From Bacteroidota bacterium (GTDB lineage: Bacteria > Bacteroidota > Bacteroidia > Flavobacteriales_D > Crocinitomicaceae), in NCBI GenBank assembly GCA_030148165.1, contig JASBTZ010000007.1:434001-498000 (forward strand): DNA of 64,000 nt, given 5' to 3'. The position numbers were made by a program, and so were the translations under genes. The notes beneath the pieces were generated by a model that saw only the letters and a program-made list of their open reading frames with translations, searched no databases and was not told where the DNA came from. Shown here one piece after another: positions 25,595-35,268 of the stretch (position 1 is its first letter; the number at the start of each line of letters is the position of its first letter).

Positions 25595-28270
25595 ATGTGG
25601 CAGAGTATCGCAAATATTATACTCAGAAATAAATTTATTATTCTGGGACTGATAACACTTTTAACAGTGTTTTTCGGGTATAATGCGGTTACTGGTCTTA
25701 AGTTAGATAACAAACACGGGATTTTATTACCAAACAATGCTCAGGCAAAGAAAGACTATGATAAGTTTAAGGAGTTGTTTGGTGAAGATGCAGGTAGCCT
25801 AGTAGTTGGAATCCAGACTGATTCACTTTATACAGAAACAAACTTCAGAAAATGGAAAGAGCTGGGAGACTCGATTCTTACATTAAATGGTGTTCAATCT
25901 GTTATTTCAGAAGCAAATTTATTTTCGCTCTATAACAATCGTGAAAAGAAAAAATTCGAAGCACGAATGGTGTTTTCGGACACTTCTTATCAAGAAAAAT
26001 CCATTGACTCAATTGAGCGTGAAGTAAAGAACAATCCGGTATTCGATGGTGTATTGTACAATGATTCCAGTAATGTTTCATTGATGATAATCGCTATCGA
26101 TGAATCCTACATTGCGGATATGAAAAAATCCAATGTGGTGATGCAGATCGAGAAGATTGCCAATTCATACAAGGATTATTTCGGTGCACCGAAGTATGCA
26201 GGTATGCCACATTTGAGGGTTGTGATCGGGAAACAAGTCGTTAGTGAAATGTACCTCTTTGTGGCTTTGCTGATCTTTATGACTTCCTTGCTGATTTGGT
26301 TATTCATGAGATCATTGCGAGTCGTTTTCACCTGTATGTTGATCGTTTCAATTGTCGTTATTTGGTCGATGGGTATCATCTCCTTGCTGGATTATCACAT
26401 TACGATCATGATGGCATTGATTCCTCCGCTGATGATTGTAATCGGAATCCCGAACTGTATATTCCTGTTTACCAAATACCACCAGGAGATCAAAGAACAC
26501 GGTCAAAAGGCACTTGCACTAACGAGAGTTATCAGGAAAATAGGAACTGCGACATTTCTGACTAATCTCACAACTTCACTCGGTTTTCTAACATTCGTTA
26601 CAACGAACTCCGATAAATTGATGCAGTTTGGAATTTCGGCCTCCATCAATATCATGGTTGTATTCGTTTTGTCGATTTGTATTTTACCGATTACGGTGAG
26701 TCTTTCCAAAACACCTAAGCCTCGTCACTTAAGACATCTGGAAAGAAAATTAGCCGTGGGACTGCTCGATAACCTGGTTAATATAACCGTTAATCATAGA
26801 AGATGGGTTTACGTGGTTACGGCAGTTGCATTGATACTTAGTGTAATAGGCTTATTCCAGATCAGTGCCACCGGAAACATTACCGGTGACCTACCCCAGG
26901 GACATAGGATCGTGAATGACCTGGAATTCGTTGAAGAAAACTTCGGAGGAACCATACCTTTCGAAATTCTGATCGATTATAAAGAACCCAGCCGAAGGTT
27001 TAAAAAATCCACACTGGTAGCTTTTGAGGAAATTCATAATCAATTTAATAACGACACACTTTTCTCTAAGCAGTTATCCTATATAACCTTACTCAAGGCA
27101 GCAAACATGGCGTATCATGATAATGATTCAAGTCAATTCAGGGTGGTAACGAGTAAGCGAAAGTTAAATGCATTAAGAGATTATGTAAAGAATTCACTTG
27201 TAACAGATTCAAAAGGAAGTGGAGTTACCTTGAGTGAGGTGATGGATACAAGTGCATGTATCTTAAGAATTCGAACAACCATGCGCGATATCGGGTCCTA
27301 TGATATAAGTGATAAGGCCGAATCAATGAAATTGGAAATGGACTCAATCCTAAATCCCGATAAAGCAAAAATTGAAGGTTTCTACACAAAGTATGATCAA
27401 TACGGAAAGACTCAATATGTAGATTCGATCCTAACATCTTACAACGGGGTATTGAATGAATTAGCTGAATCATATATTGAGTCTGAAGACGACCGCATGG
27501 AGTATAATCTCGATCCTTACGTCTTCATATCTTCGAAGTATAAATCAAAAGACTTCAAAAAGAATCTCCGTGCTGCTATAGATCACGAATATTTCGACAT
27601 TACTTTTACTGGTGTTTCTATTGTTGCATCAGAAGGAACGAAGTATTTAGTTCTAAACCTATTTACCAGTCTGATCTTTGCCATTCTTGCAATCGGAATT
27701 TTGATGGCGATTCTCTTCCGTTCATTGCGAATGGTTATGATATCGATGGTTCCTAACTTTATTCCACTTATATGTACAGCTGGAATTATGGGATGGTTTG
27801 GTATACCATTGAAGCCCTCAACACTTCTGGTATTTAGTATCGCTTTCGGTATTTCCATCGATGATACGATACATTACCTTGCGAAATATAGGCTGGAATT
27901 AAAAACCAAACAATGGGATTTAAAACAGTGTATCATTATGGCGATTCGAGAAGCAGGGTTAGGAATGTTCTATACGTCGATCATTTTGTTCTGTGGTTTC
28001 ATAACCTTTACTTTTTCTCAATTTGGAGGTACTCAGGCATTGGGATTATTAATCTCCATAACGTTGATGATTGCCATGATCACCAACCTCGTTGTCTTAC
28101 CTACTTTACTGTTGTCATTTGAACATCGACTTACCACGAAGTCATTCGAAGAGCCCTTTTTCGATGCTTATACTGAAGAAAGCAATATCGACTGGGAAAA
28201 CCTCGATATACAGGCAGAGGAATCAGATGACGAAATACCAATTGAGGACATCAATGATGACAAAGAGTAA
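25595..28270 (+). CDS. RND/MMPL family exporter
   Basis: An 891-residue membrane protein of the MMPL/HpnN-like branch of RND transporters. The layout is duplicated: TM1 (about 10-30), a periplasmic domain, a block of five helices (about 220-390), then TM7, a second periplasmic domain (about 440-680) and another helical block (690-850). MPHLRVVIGKQVVSEM precedes the first block and GISIDDTIHYLAKYR with two Asp residues lies in the second, as expected for proton-driven families. The C-terminal 45 residues are highly acidic and cytoplasmic. Related proteins move lipids, hopanoids or other hydrophobic compounds; a polyprenyl synthase gene overlapping its stop is consistent with an isoprenoid-type cargo, but this is inference. 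Confidence 0.88.
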   Translation: MWQSIANIILRNKFIILGLITLLTVFFGYNAVTGLKLDNKHGILLPNNAQAKKDYDKFKELFGEDAGSLVVGIQTDSLYTETNFRKWKELGDSILTLNGVQSVISEANLFSLYNNREKKKFEARMVFSDTSYQEKSIDSIEREVKNNPVFDGVLYNDSSNVSLMIIAIDESYIADMKKSNVVMQIEKIANSYKDYFGAPKYAGMPHLRVVIGKQVVSEMYLFVALLIFMTSLLIWLFMRSLRVVFTCMLIVSIVVIWSMGIISLLDYHITIMMALIPPLMIVIGIPNCIFLFTKYHQEIKEHGQKALALTRVIRKIGTATFLTNLTTSLGFLTFVTTNSDKLMQFGISASINIMVVFVLSICILPITVSLSKTPKPRHLRHLERKLAVGLLDNLVNITVNHRRWVYVVTAVALILSVIGLFQISATGNITGDLPQGHRIVNDLEFVEENFGGTIPFEILIDYKEPSRRFKKSTLVAFEEIHNQFNNDTLFSKQLSYITLLKAANMAYHDNDSSQFRVVTSKRKLNALRDYVKNSLVTDSKGSGVTLSEVMDTSACILRIRTTMRDIGSYDISDKAESMKLEMDSILNPDKAKIEGFYTKYDQYGKTQYVDSILTSYNGVLNELAESYIESEDDRMEYNLDPYVFISSKYKSKDFKKNLRAAIDHEYFDITFTGVSIVASEGTKYLVLNLFTSLIFAILAIGILMAILFRSLRMVMISMVPNFIPLICTAGIMGWFGIPLKPSTLLVFSIAFGISIDDTIHYLAKYRLELKTKQWDLKQCIIMAIREAGLGMFYTSIILFCGFITFTFSQFGGTQALGLLISITLMIAMITNLVVLPTLLLSFEHRLTTKSFEEPFFDAYTEESNIDWENLDIQAEESDDEIPIEDINDDKE

Positions 28271-29238
28271 TGGAGTGGTTCCCTGCATATGTTTCTAAAA
28301 TTGAGAAAGAGCTGGAAGGGCTCAACCTACCTCAATCACCTGAGGGACTTTACGAACCTATTCGATACTTTTTGGGAATTGGAGGCAAACGGGTACGGCC
28401 GGTCTTGACTATGCTGGGTGCCGAACTGTTTGGAAAGAAGCATGATGAGACTCTAGCTCAGGCGTTAGCAATTGAGCTATTTCACAACTTTACCCTGGTA
28501 CATGATGATATCATGGATGGATCACCTATTCGGCGAACGTTCAAAACTGTGCATGTGAAATGGGATGTCAATACGGGTATTCTATCAGGTGATGCTTTGC
28601 TGATCATGGCCTATCAGAATCTAATACAAGGAGATAGTACATGTATTCAAGAAAATATGGAACTGTTCAACAGAACAGCTCTAGAGGTTTGCGAGGGTCA
28701 ACAGTTGGATCTGGATTTCGAAAACAGCCTGGACGTAAGCGTAGCAGATTATTTGGAAATGATTCGGCTAAAGACATCTGTTTTGCTTGGTTGTGCATTG
28801 GAAATAGGAGCTACCATGGCCGGAGCTTCAGAAAAGGATCGCAAGGCGGTCTACAACTTTGGACAAAACATCGGAATCGCATTTCAAATACAGGATGACA
28901 TATTAGATCTCTATGGAGATTCCGGAAAGACAGGTAAGCAAAGTGGAGGAGATGTCATCAATAACAAGAAAACGATTCTGCACTTATCAGCAATTAATAA
29001 CGCATCACAAGAACAGTTGGAGATTATTAAACAGTTGCAATCTGTTCAGGATCCTGTAATGAAGGTAGAACGCACCAGAGAGTTGTATGATCAGTTGTCT
29101 GTTAAGGCAAACTGCGAAGAGCACTTAAAGCAATATCTGAATGCAGCTATGACGGCACTGAATGAAATCAACGTTCCTAGTGAGAACAAATCTAAACTAG
29201 AGGAACTCGCTCATTTTCTTATTCAACGGGACTTTTAA
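28270..29238 (+). CDS. Polyprenyl (geranylgeranyl/farnesyl-type) diphosphate synthase
   Basis: A 322-residue trans-prenyltransferase that joins isopentenyl units to allylic diphosphates. The first Asp-rich motif is LVHDDIMDGSPIRRT (residues 76-90) and the second FQIQDDILDLYGD near 205; GGKRVRPVLTMLGAELF near residue 39 binds the diphosphate. Product length depends on residues before the first Asp motif (ELFHNFTLVHDD), where two bulky Phe residues suggest short to medium products (C15-C20), though this is uncertain. The start codon shares one base with the exporter stop (TAATG), so the genes are coupled. Confidence 0.92.
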   Translation: MEWFPAYVSKIEKELEGLNLPQSPEGLYEPIRYFLGIGGKRVRPVLTMLGAELFGKKHDETLAQALAIELFHNFTLVHDDIMDGSPIRRTFKTVHVKWDVNTGILSGDALLIMAYQNLIQGDSTCIQENMELFNRTALEVCEGQQLDLDFENSLDVSVADYLEMIRLKTSVLLGCALEIGATMAGASEKDRKAVYNFGQNIGIAFQIQDDILDLYGDSGKTGKQSGGDVINNKKTILHLSAINNASQEQLEIIKQLQSVQDPVMKVERTRELYDQLSVKANCEEHLKQYLNAAMTALNEINVPSENKSKLEELAHFLIQRDF

Positions 29239-29291
29239 TTTCCCAAATCATTTTGTAATTCAGGGTTATTCCGACAAGAATGAATCAGGAA

Positions 29292-29624
29292 CTAAGGTCT
29301 TTTATCCGGCCCTTTTGATTGCTTATAACCAGTGGTAGAGAGAATCTTATCCAGTTTATCTGCCAACAACAAATAATCGGATCCCCAACCATTGCTAAGT
29401 GCTAATTCCTGAAAGGTCGATGTCGGTAAAAATGCTACTTGCAATTCTCCTATTAGATTAATGTCTTGTTGCTCCAATTGGCTTCGAAGCCCTTTGACAT
29501 AATTGTTGAGTTCATCCTGACTGTTGAACTCTGTATACATCAATTGTGATGATTGCGATGTGTACTTTTCCAGCTCGAGGAGTAGATCGCTAAGCGCTTT
29601 TAATATGGATTCATCGTAGATCAT
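29292..29624 (-). CDS. Hypothetical cytoplasmic protein
   Basis: A 110-residue protein with no signal peptide, helical at the start (ALSDLLLELEKYTSQSSQL), then a mixed section containing GELQVAFLPTSTFQELALSNGW. It ends KQSKGPDKRP. No family is recognised. It lies between a hairpin that follows yqeY and the convergent polyprenyl synthase, so it may have weak read-through expression from the dcw operon or its own promoter. The reading frame is intact and uses codons like its neighbours. Confidence 0.6.
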   Translation of the reverse strand: MIYDESILKALSDLLLELEKYTSQSSQLMYTEFNSQDELNNYVKGLRSQLEQQDINLIGELQVAFLPTSTFQELALSNGWGSDYLLLADKLDKILSTTGYKQSKGPDKRP

Positions 29625-29630
29625 AACAAA

Positions 29631-29664
29631 GAGAAACCACTCCGGGAAAAGAGTGGTTCTCTAA
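29631..29664 (-). terminator. Hairpin at the end of the dcw cluster
   Basis: On the minus strand AGAACCACTC pairs with GAGTGGTTTCT over an 8-nt loop, followed by TCTTTG. The U tract is weak, so it may be an attenuator rather than a full stop. It sits about 37 bp after yqeY. Confidence 0.5.
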
Positions 29665-29700
29665 CTATAAATACAAAGTCGATGGACTTTAAGCAATTAC

Positions 29701-30153
29701 TTAATTATTCAACAGTGCTTTGACCGTATCAGCGATCATCTTGCCATCTGCTTTTCCTGCCAGCTTTCCGCTCAAAATCCCCATCACTTTACCCATGTCC
29801 TGCATTCCACTGGCACCAGTCGCTGCAATGGTTTCTGCCACTGCTGCTTTTATTTCTTCTTCCGACATCATGTCCGGCAGATATTCACCGATGACATCAG
29901 CCTGGAATTTTTCTACTTCAGCAAGATCATCACGGCCTTCAGTCTTATAGAGTTCATAGGTTTCTATGCGCTGTTTGTGAAGCTTCATAACAATCTTCAA
30001 CGCAGTATCGTCCGACACCTCGCCAGATGAACCACCTGAAGTTGCTTCCAGCATAAGTTTGGATTTGATATCGCGCAATGCGGCCAGTTTTTCCTTTTCC
30101 TTGGCAAGCATAGCTGCTTTGATATCTGCGTTTATCTTTTCAACGAAGCTCAT
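29701..30153 (-). CDS. GatB/YqeY domain-containing protein
   Basis: A 150-residue protein that matches YqeY alone: it begins VEKINADIKAAMLAKEKEKLAALRDI, has the block KLHKQRIETYELYKTEGRDDLA and ends GKLAGKADGKMIADTVKALL. It is homologous to the tRNA-binding tail of GatB, the amidotransferase that corrects mischarged tRNA, and its own role is not settled. Placement one base after ftsZ is usual in Bacteroidota and suggests it is part of the dcw operon. Confidence 0.9.
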   Translation of the reverse strand: MSFVEKINADIKAAMLAKEKEKLAALRDIKSKLMLEATSGGSSGEVSDDTALKIVMKLHKQRIETYELYKTEGRDDLAEVEKFQADVIGEYLPDMMSEEEIKAAVAETIAATGASGMQDMGKVMGILSGKLAGKADGKMIADTVKALLNN

Positions 30154-30154
30154 G

Positions 30155-31738
30155 TTAGTCTACGTTATCGTGCAAGAATGAATTGTTCGTATTCAGTGAA
30201 GAATCTTCGTCTTCATCATCTTTCGAAACACTAAAACGACTGATATTCTCTTTTTCACTTGGCTTGCTCTCATCAAGATCAATATTCTTTCGAATATATG
30301 CAGGTTCTTCTTCCAGCTCTTGCAGACCTTCAGCCTTCTTAAGCTTTTGGGTGTATTCCTGAATTTTAGAAAGACGTTCCTGTGTTTTCTTCTGTTGTTC
30401 TTCAGCGGTATAAGTCTTTTTAGGTTGTTCCGTCTCTGAAGACATCTCAGTCTTTTCTTCATTATCCCGATCAAGAACATAGCGTGTAACCTCTTCCTCT
30501 TCTTCTTCTTTTTGCGCATTGGAAGTATCCAAATCAAAGCTGATAGTTGACTGCTGCGTTTCTTCAACGGTTTTTACTTCCCAGTTCTGAACTTCTTCTT
30601 TGGATGTGTCCTCTTCTTCAGACTTCAGGAATGGTTCGCCTTGTTCTTTTGTAATTTCCTGTGCACCGGACCACAAACTGTTTTCAGTCGGATTGGTCAT
30701 TGGCTTAGTGATTTCTTCTTTTTTATTGTCTTCCAGAATACTCACATTTTTCGCAGGTGCTTTTTCAAACCCAGTTATCGGGGAGCTTTTGAATCCGGTA
30801 GCTATAACAGTTACGTTTAGCTCAGGACCTAAATTCTCATCTTTAGCGTGACCAAAGATGACATCTGCTGTTGATCCTGCAGCATCCTGGATATAGTCCG
30901 TGATTTCTGAGATCTCGTCCATAAGAACTTCTTCCGTTCCGTATGAGATATTTAATAGCACATATTCTGCACCGCTAATGTCATTATCATTCAGTAGTGG
31001 TGACTCAAGTGCTTTTTCAACGGCCTTTCTCGCTCTGTCTTCACCTTCTGCTGATGCACTTCCCATAATCGCAACACCGCTATCTTTCATAACAGTATTC
31101 ACGTCATTGAAATCCACATTGATTGCTCCTGTGATCTCAATTACTTCTGCGATTCCGCGTGCTGCTGTGGCAAGGATATCATCTGCCTGAGCAAATGCCT
31201 CTCCTATTGAAAGATTACCGGTTACTTCTCGTAGTCGTTCGTTATTAATTACCAGTAGCGTATCAACATTTTGACGCATCGCCTCCAGTCCTTCTTCAGC
31301 CTGGATTCTTCGCTTACGACCTTCAAAATTGAAGGGAACAGTTACGATTCCAACGGTTAGAATGCCTAGTTCTTTTGCGATCTGAGCAATAACCGGAGCG
31401 GCTCCTGTTCCGGTACCACCACCCATTCCGGCAGTAACAAAAACCATTTTCGTTTCCTTGCTAAGCAGCTCTCTAATTTCTTCGATGTTCTCAACAGCTG
31501 CATTTTTACCGATTTCCGGCAAAGAACCTGCACCTCGGCCTTCCGTTAATGAAGGTCCCAGTTGAATCTTGTAAGGTACCGGAGAAATTTCTAAAGCCTG
31601 TAAATCCGTATTACAAACGATGAAATCAACACCACGTATACCTTGATTGTACATGTGGTTAACAGCGTTTCCGCCACCACCACCTACACCAATTACTTTG
31701 ATGATTGAGTTTTTTTCTTGTGGAAAATCAAAATCCAT
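30155..31738 (-). CDS. ftsZ: Cell division protein FtsZ
   Basis: A 527-residue tubulin-like GTPase that forms the Z ring. The GTP-binding part (15-320) shows [15 protein letters not shown], the tubulin signature [15 protein letters not shown] near residue 105 and [13 protein letters not shown]. The T7 catalytic loop appears as [11 protein letters not shown] near 210. A long acidic linker (about 330-480) carries many Glu, Lys and Gln. A segment [12 protein letters not shown] near 470 and the end NSFLHDNVD are probably the peptides that bind FtsA or other anchors; the canonical E. coli end is absent, as is usual in this phylum. Genes ftsA and yqeY flank it. Confidence 0.97.
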   Translation of the reverse strand: MDFDFPQEKNSIIKVIGVGGGGGNAVNHMYNQGIRGVDFIVCNTDLQALEISPVPYKIQLGPSLTEGRGAGSLPEIGKNAAVENIEEIRELLSKETKMVFVTAGMGGGTGTGAAPVIAQIAKELGILTVGIVTVPFNFEGRKRRIQAEEGLEAMRQNVDTLLVINNERLREVTGNLSIGEAFAQADDILATAARGIAEVIEITGAINVDFNDVNTVMKDSGVAIMGSASAEGEDRARKAVEKALESPLLNDNDISGAEYVLLNISYGTEEVLMDEISEITDYIQDAAGSTADVIFGHAKDENLGPELNVTVIATGFKSSPITGFEKAPAKNVSILEDNKKEEITKPMTNPTENSLWSGAQEITKEQGEPFLKSEEEDTSKEEVQNWEVKTVEETQQSTISFDLDTSNAQKEEEEEEVTRYVLDRDNEEKTEMSSETEQPKKTYTAEEQQKKTQERLSKIQEYTQKLKKAEGLQELEEEPAYIRKNIDLDESKPSEKENISRFSVSKDDEDEDSSLNTNNSFLHDNVD

Positions 31739-31762
31739 GTCTATTGTATTTAAAGTAGTTTG

Positions 31763-33067
31763 TTAGCTATTTTCTTCGTCTTCTTCTACGAACCAATCTT
31801 TGCTTTTGCGAATGATCTCCGTGAAGAATGACCCTCTTTTTGTTCCTTTGTTCGTTACCACATTTCCTGCACTGGCAACTTCCTCTTCTTCCTGTTTAGC
31901 AATGCCTGCACGTTCGATCGTTTCGAATCCTTTAAGTACGAGACCGATACCGGTTGCATACATTGGACTCTTGATGACTTCCGTGTTCGTATTAGCTAAA
32001 TGCTCTGTTGGATAACCAATTCTCGTGTCCATTGCAGTCACGTACTCGAAGAGCTGTGTAATATGTTTTAATTGAGAACCACCACCGGTCACAACAATTC
32101 CACCGATAAGCTTCTTCTCATATCCTGAATTCTTAATCTCGTAGTTAACGAGCTCAACTATTTCTTCCATTCTTGCCTGAATGATGCTGGCGAGATTGCG
32201 AAGTGTAATTTCTTTCGGAGCTCTTCCTCTTAGCCCAGGAATAACAACAACTTCGTTGTCCTGGCTTTCGCTGGCAAGTGCTGACCCAAATTGTTGCTTT
32301 AATTTCTCAGCATCTTTCTTCATGATGGTACAGCCTTCCTTGATATCTTCCGTGATGATATTTCCTCCAAAAGGTATTACAGCGGTATGACGAATAATTC
32401 CTTCGTGGAAAATGGCGACGTCTGTAGTACCACCACCAATATCCACCAAAACAATTCCCGCTTCTTTCTCTTCTTCAGATAAAACGGCTTCGGCAGACGC
32501 CAAAGGCTCGAGAATTATGTCATTCACCTTTTGTCCTGCGCGCTCCACGCACTTGTTGATATTCAGGCATGCACCTACGTTTCCGGTAATGATGTGGAAA
32601 TTGGCTTCAAGCCTGTTCCCCGCCATTCCGATTGGGTCATTAATTCCCTGCTCATTATCTACAATGTATTCCTGAGGTAACACCGTGATAATCTGTTCAC
32701 CTGGAGGCATTGCTAAACGATACATATCACCAACCAATTTGTTGATGTCTTCCATTGCGATCTCGGTCTCGAGATTTGATCTGGTGTGAATACCTCTGTG
32801 CTGAATGCTTTTAATATGTTGTCCCGCGATACCAACGTATACAGAGTTGATGTTCAAAGTTCCTTCAACGCGATCTTCCGCTTCGGCTACAGCTTTTTTG
32901 ATCGACTCAATAGTCTGCTGTATGTTTGACACCATTCCTCTGGTAACTCCAAGCGATTCGGATTTACCCATGGACAGAATTTCGATCTTACCGTGATCGT
33001 TCTTTCTTCCCACAAAGCAAGCAATCTTCGTGGTACCAATATCCAATCCAACAATAATTTTACTCAT
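31763..33067 (-). CDS. ftsA: Cell division protein FtsA
   Basis: A 434-residue actin-like ATPase that tethers FtsZ to the membrane. Motifs are VGLDIGTTKIACFVGR (phosphate 1), the 1C subdomain (about 85-160) with HRGIHTRSN, LVDIGGGTTDVAIFHEG near 210 (phosphate 2), and VVTGGGSQLKHI near 340 (adenosine). The C-terminus RKSKDWFVEEDEENS contains an amphipathic patch (FFTEIIRKSKDWF) that should be the membrane-targeting sequence. It lies between ftsQ and ftsZ with short spacers. Confidence 0.97.
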   Translation of the reverse strand: MSKIIVGLDIGTTKIACFVGRKNDHGKIEILSMGKSESLGVTRGMVSNIQQTIESIKKAVAEAEDRVEGTLNINSVYVGIAGQHIKSIQHRGIHTRSNLETEIAMEDINKLVGDMYRLAMPPGEQIITVLPQEYIVDNEQGINDPIGMAGNRLEANFHIITGNVGACLNINKCVERAGQKVNDIILEPLASAEAVLSEEEKEAGIVLVDIGGGTTDVAIFHEGIIRHTAVIPFGGNIITEDIKEGCTIMKKDAEKLKQQFGSALASESQDNEVVVIPGLRGRAPKEITLRNLASIIQARMEEIVELVNYEIKNSGYEKKLIGGIVVTGGGSQLKHITQLFEYVTAMDTRIGYPTEHLANTNTEVIKSPMYATGIGLVLKGFETIERAGIAKQEEEEVASAGNVVTNKGTKRGSFFTEIIRKSKDWFVEEDEENS

Positions 33068-33088
33068 CGACTTTATAGTTTTATTTCC

Positions 33089-33895
33089 CTACTGTTCTTC
33101 CGGAACAGTTTTGCATACAATCTGATCTTTATACTTGAGGCTGATCTCCGAATACTTCCCCCATCCTTCAAATGGAATCGCCTCACTGTAAAAAATCCTA
33201 AGTTTTTCGAACTTATCTGAGACTTCTTCTTCAGAATAAGCGGAACCGAAAATGATCTTTTGATCTCCTACCAGCGGTACTAACAGGAAATCTCCGTTCT
33301 TCTCCAGGTACACTTGACCTATCAAAGAGCGGAATAACGGATCCTTACAAACATAATCGGAAATACGATAGATATCGTCCAGTTTTCGAATACTTATCAA
33401 GGAATCGTTGTTAATAATTTCGGGTACTGATTCACCATTGATCCGATCCTTGATATGTCCCGTCACTACTAGTGTGTGGGCGGTATGAATGTCATTTGTT
33501 TTCATGATGTTTCCATCGGTATCCAGGTAGAATGTTTCACCTGCCTGATTGAAGATTCTGGCGATGGGATCACGCAAGATCATATCGATACACCAATCAG
33601 CACCGATTAGCTTGTAAACTTTTACCGATTTCACCTGTGAAACCTTCCGTAGATAGTCTTCAATCTTATAAATATCCAACTGTTCGCTTCGTTGACCTTC
33701 GAAGATTAGTCCTTCCATCTGGAGCCTTCTTTCTACCTCGCGTTCATTGAGAAATGGGTCCTTTCCATTGTGGTCGATATTGATTTTTGGAGTATTAAGT
33801 ACAAGTTTATCTTCTTCCAATTCGATGTAGACAAGAGCGGCAATAATTCCTCCAACGAAGATTATCCAGATCGATATTTTCAACCATGTCTTCAT
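33089..33895 (-). CDS. ftsQ: Cell division protein FtsQ/DivIB
   Basis: A 268-residue bitopic inner-membrane protein. A short cytoplasmic start (MKTWLK) is followed by one helix at about 6-25 (ISIWIIFVGGIIAALVYI), and the rest is periplasmic. A POTRA-like region occupies residues 35-110 (with VERRLQMEGLIFEGQR), then the beta domain with IARIFNQAGETFYLDTDG, typical of FtsQ. It links the early divisome to FtsL and FtsW/FtsI. The start codon overlaps the stop of murC by 4 bases. Confidence 0.88.
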   Translation of the reverse strand: MKTWLKISIWIIFVGGIIAALVYIELEEDKLVLNTPKINIDHNGKDPFLNEREVERRLQMEGLIFEGQRSEQLDIYKIEDYLRKVSQVKSVKVYKLIGADWCIDMILRDPIARIFNQAGETFYLDTDGNIMKTNDIHTAHTLVVTGHIKDRINGESVPEIINNDSLISIRKLDDIYRISDYVCKDPLFRSLIGQVYLEKNGDFLLVPLVGDQKIIFGSAYSEEEVSDKFEKLRIFYSEAIPFEGWGKYSEISLKYKDQIVCKTVPEEQ

Positions 33896-35268
33896 GACTC
33901 TTTTAATGCTTTGGTTAGTTCAGGAACGATCCGATCAATATCACCAGCGCCAATTGTCAGAATTACCCCTTCTTTCCGATCTTTTAGATAGTTGACAGCT
34001 TCTAAAGGCTCCAATAAACGCTTATTTGAACTATCGATCTTTTCTAAAAGGGCTTCACTTGTAACACCGGATATTGGTTCCTCACGGGCCGGATAAATGG
34101 GCAAAAGTATTAGCTCATCCATTTTGCTCAGCTCTATTGCAAATTCATTGAAAAAATCACGTGTCCGGCTAAAGAGATGAGGTTGAAACACCCCGGTAAC
34201 CTTCATGTCGGGGTAGAGCAATCGGATTGAACTGATCAAGGCTTGAATTTCAGTGGGGTGATGTGCATAATCATCAATATAGATCAGGTCGGCTGTTCTA
34301 ATTCTGTAATCGAATCTTCGTTGTACCCCTTTAAAAGAAGAGAGGGAAGATCTGATTTCGACTTCACTGATTCCTAATTGTTTGCACATAGCGATACATG
34401 CAATCGCATTTTCCGTATTGTGTATGCCAGGAATTCCCAACGCAATATCGTTCCATGCTTCTCCATTAAATGTGAGATCGAATAGAAATTTCCCGTCTTC
34501 AAAACGCAAATTAGAACCGTTGTAATCAGCGGACTCACCTATTCCATAAGTTATCTTATTCGCGTGTTCGATTTGCTCTCCTTCATGAATTACAAGGAAG
34601 CCGTTTGGACTGATCAATGAGGCATATTCTTTAAATCCTTGAAGGAATTCATTGTTATCCCCGTATACATCGAGATGGTCGGCATCCGTCGTCGTAATTA
34701 TGGAGGCAAAAGGTCTGAGTTGTAGAAACGAACGGTCGAATTCATCTGCTTCTACGACGGTATAATCTGATTCCTGATCCCCAATGAAATTGGAATTGAT
34801 GTTATTCGAGATTCCTCCAAGAAAAGCATTGCACTTCAATTCTGTGTTATTCAACATGTGTGCGAGTAGGACACTCGTTGTAGTTTTGCCGTGTGTTCCA
34901 GCAACGCAAAGTGCCTGTGAGTGACGAGTAATCAATCCCAAAACTTCCGCTCGTTTGTAAATATCAAAACCGTGATGCACAAAGTATAATCGCTCTCCAA
35001 GATTTGGTGGAACCGCAGGTGTGTATATCACCAAAGTAGAATCTTTGTCTCTAAATGACTCTGGAATCGATGGACCTAAATCTTCAAAATGAATGTCGAT
35101 TCCTTCTTCAATTAAGGCAGTAGTTATTGGTGATGAGGTTTTATCATAACCGCCGACTTCCCATCCCTTTTGTTTGAAATATCGAGCTAGTGCGGACATC
35201 CCTACACCTCCAATTCCAATCAGGTAGGCTTTACAATATGAGTCGATATTTCGTAGTTCTACAGGCAT
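33892..35268 (-). CDS. murC: UDP-N-acetylmuramate-L-alanine ligase
   Basis: A 458-residue Mur ligase adding L-Ala to UDP-MurNAc. The N-terminal Rossmann motif IGIGGVGMSALARYFKQKGW lies at 17-36, the ATP P-loop is AGTHGKTTTSVLLAH near 115, VVEADEFDRSFLQL near 170 holds catalytic acids, and YIDDYAHHPTEIQAL near 340 is the typical MurC C-domain block. Length matches MurC. It follows murG with a one-base overlap. Confidence 0.96.
   Translation of the reverse strand: MPVELRNIDSYCKAYLIGIGGVGMSALARYFKQKGWEVGGYDKTSSPITTALIEEGIDIHFEDLGPSIPESFRDKDSTLVIYTPAVPPNLGERLYFVHHGFDIYKRAEVLGLITRHSQALCVAGTHGKTTTSVLLAHMLNNTELKCNAFLGGISNNINSNFIGDQESDYTVVEADEFDRSFLQLRPFASIITTTDADHLDVYGDNNEFLQGFKEYASLISPNGFLVIHEGEQIEHANKITYGIGESADYNGSNLRFEDGKFLFDLTFNGEAWNDIALGIPGIHNTENAIACIAMCKQLGISEVEIRSSLSSFKGVQRRFDYRIRTADLIYIDDYAHHPTEIQALISSIRLLYPDMKVTGVFQPHLFSRTRDFFNEFAIELSKMDELILLPIYPAREEPISGVTSEALLEKIDSSNKRLLEPLEAVNYLKDRKEGVILTIGAGDIDRIVPELTKALKES

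Noticed and set aside
30193-30567. 124-codon Lys/Arg-rich frame within ftsZ
   Set aside because: It is the shifted reading of the Glu/Lys-rich FtsZ linker and not a gene.
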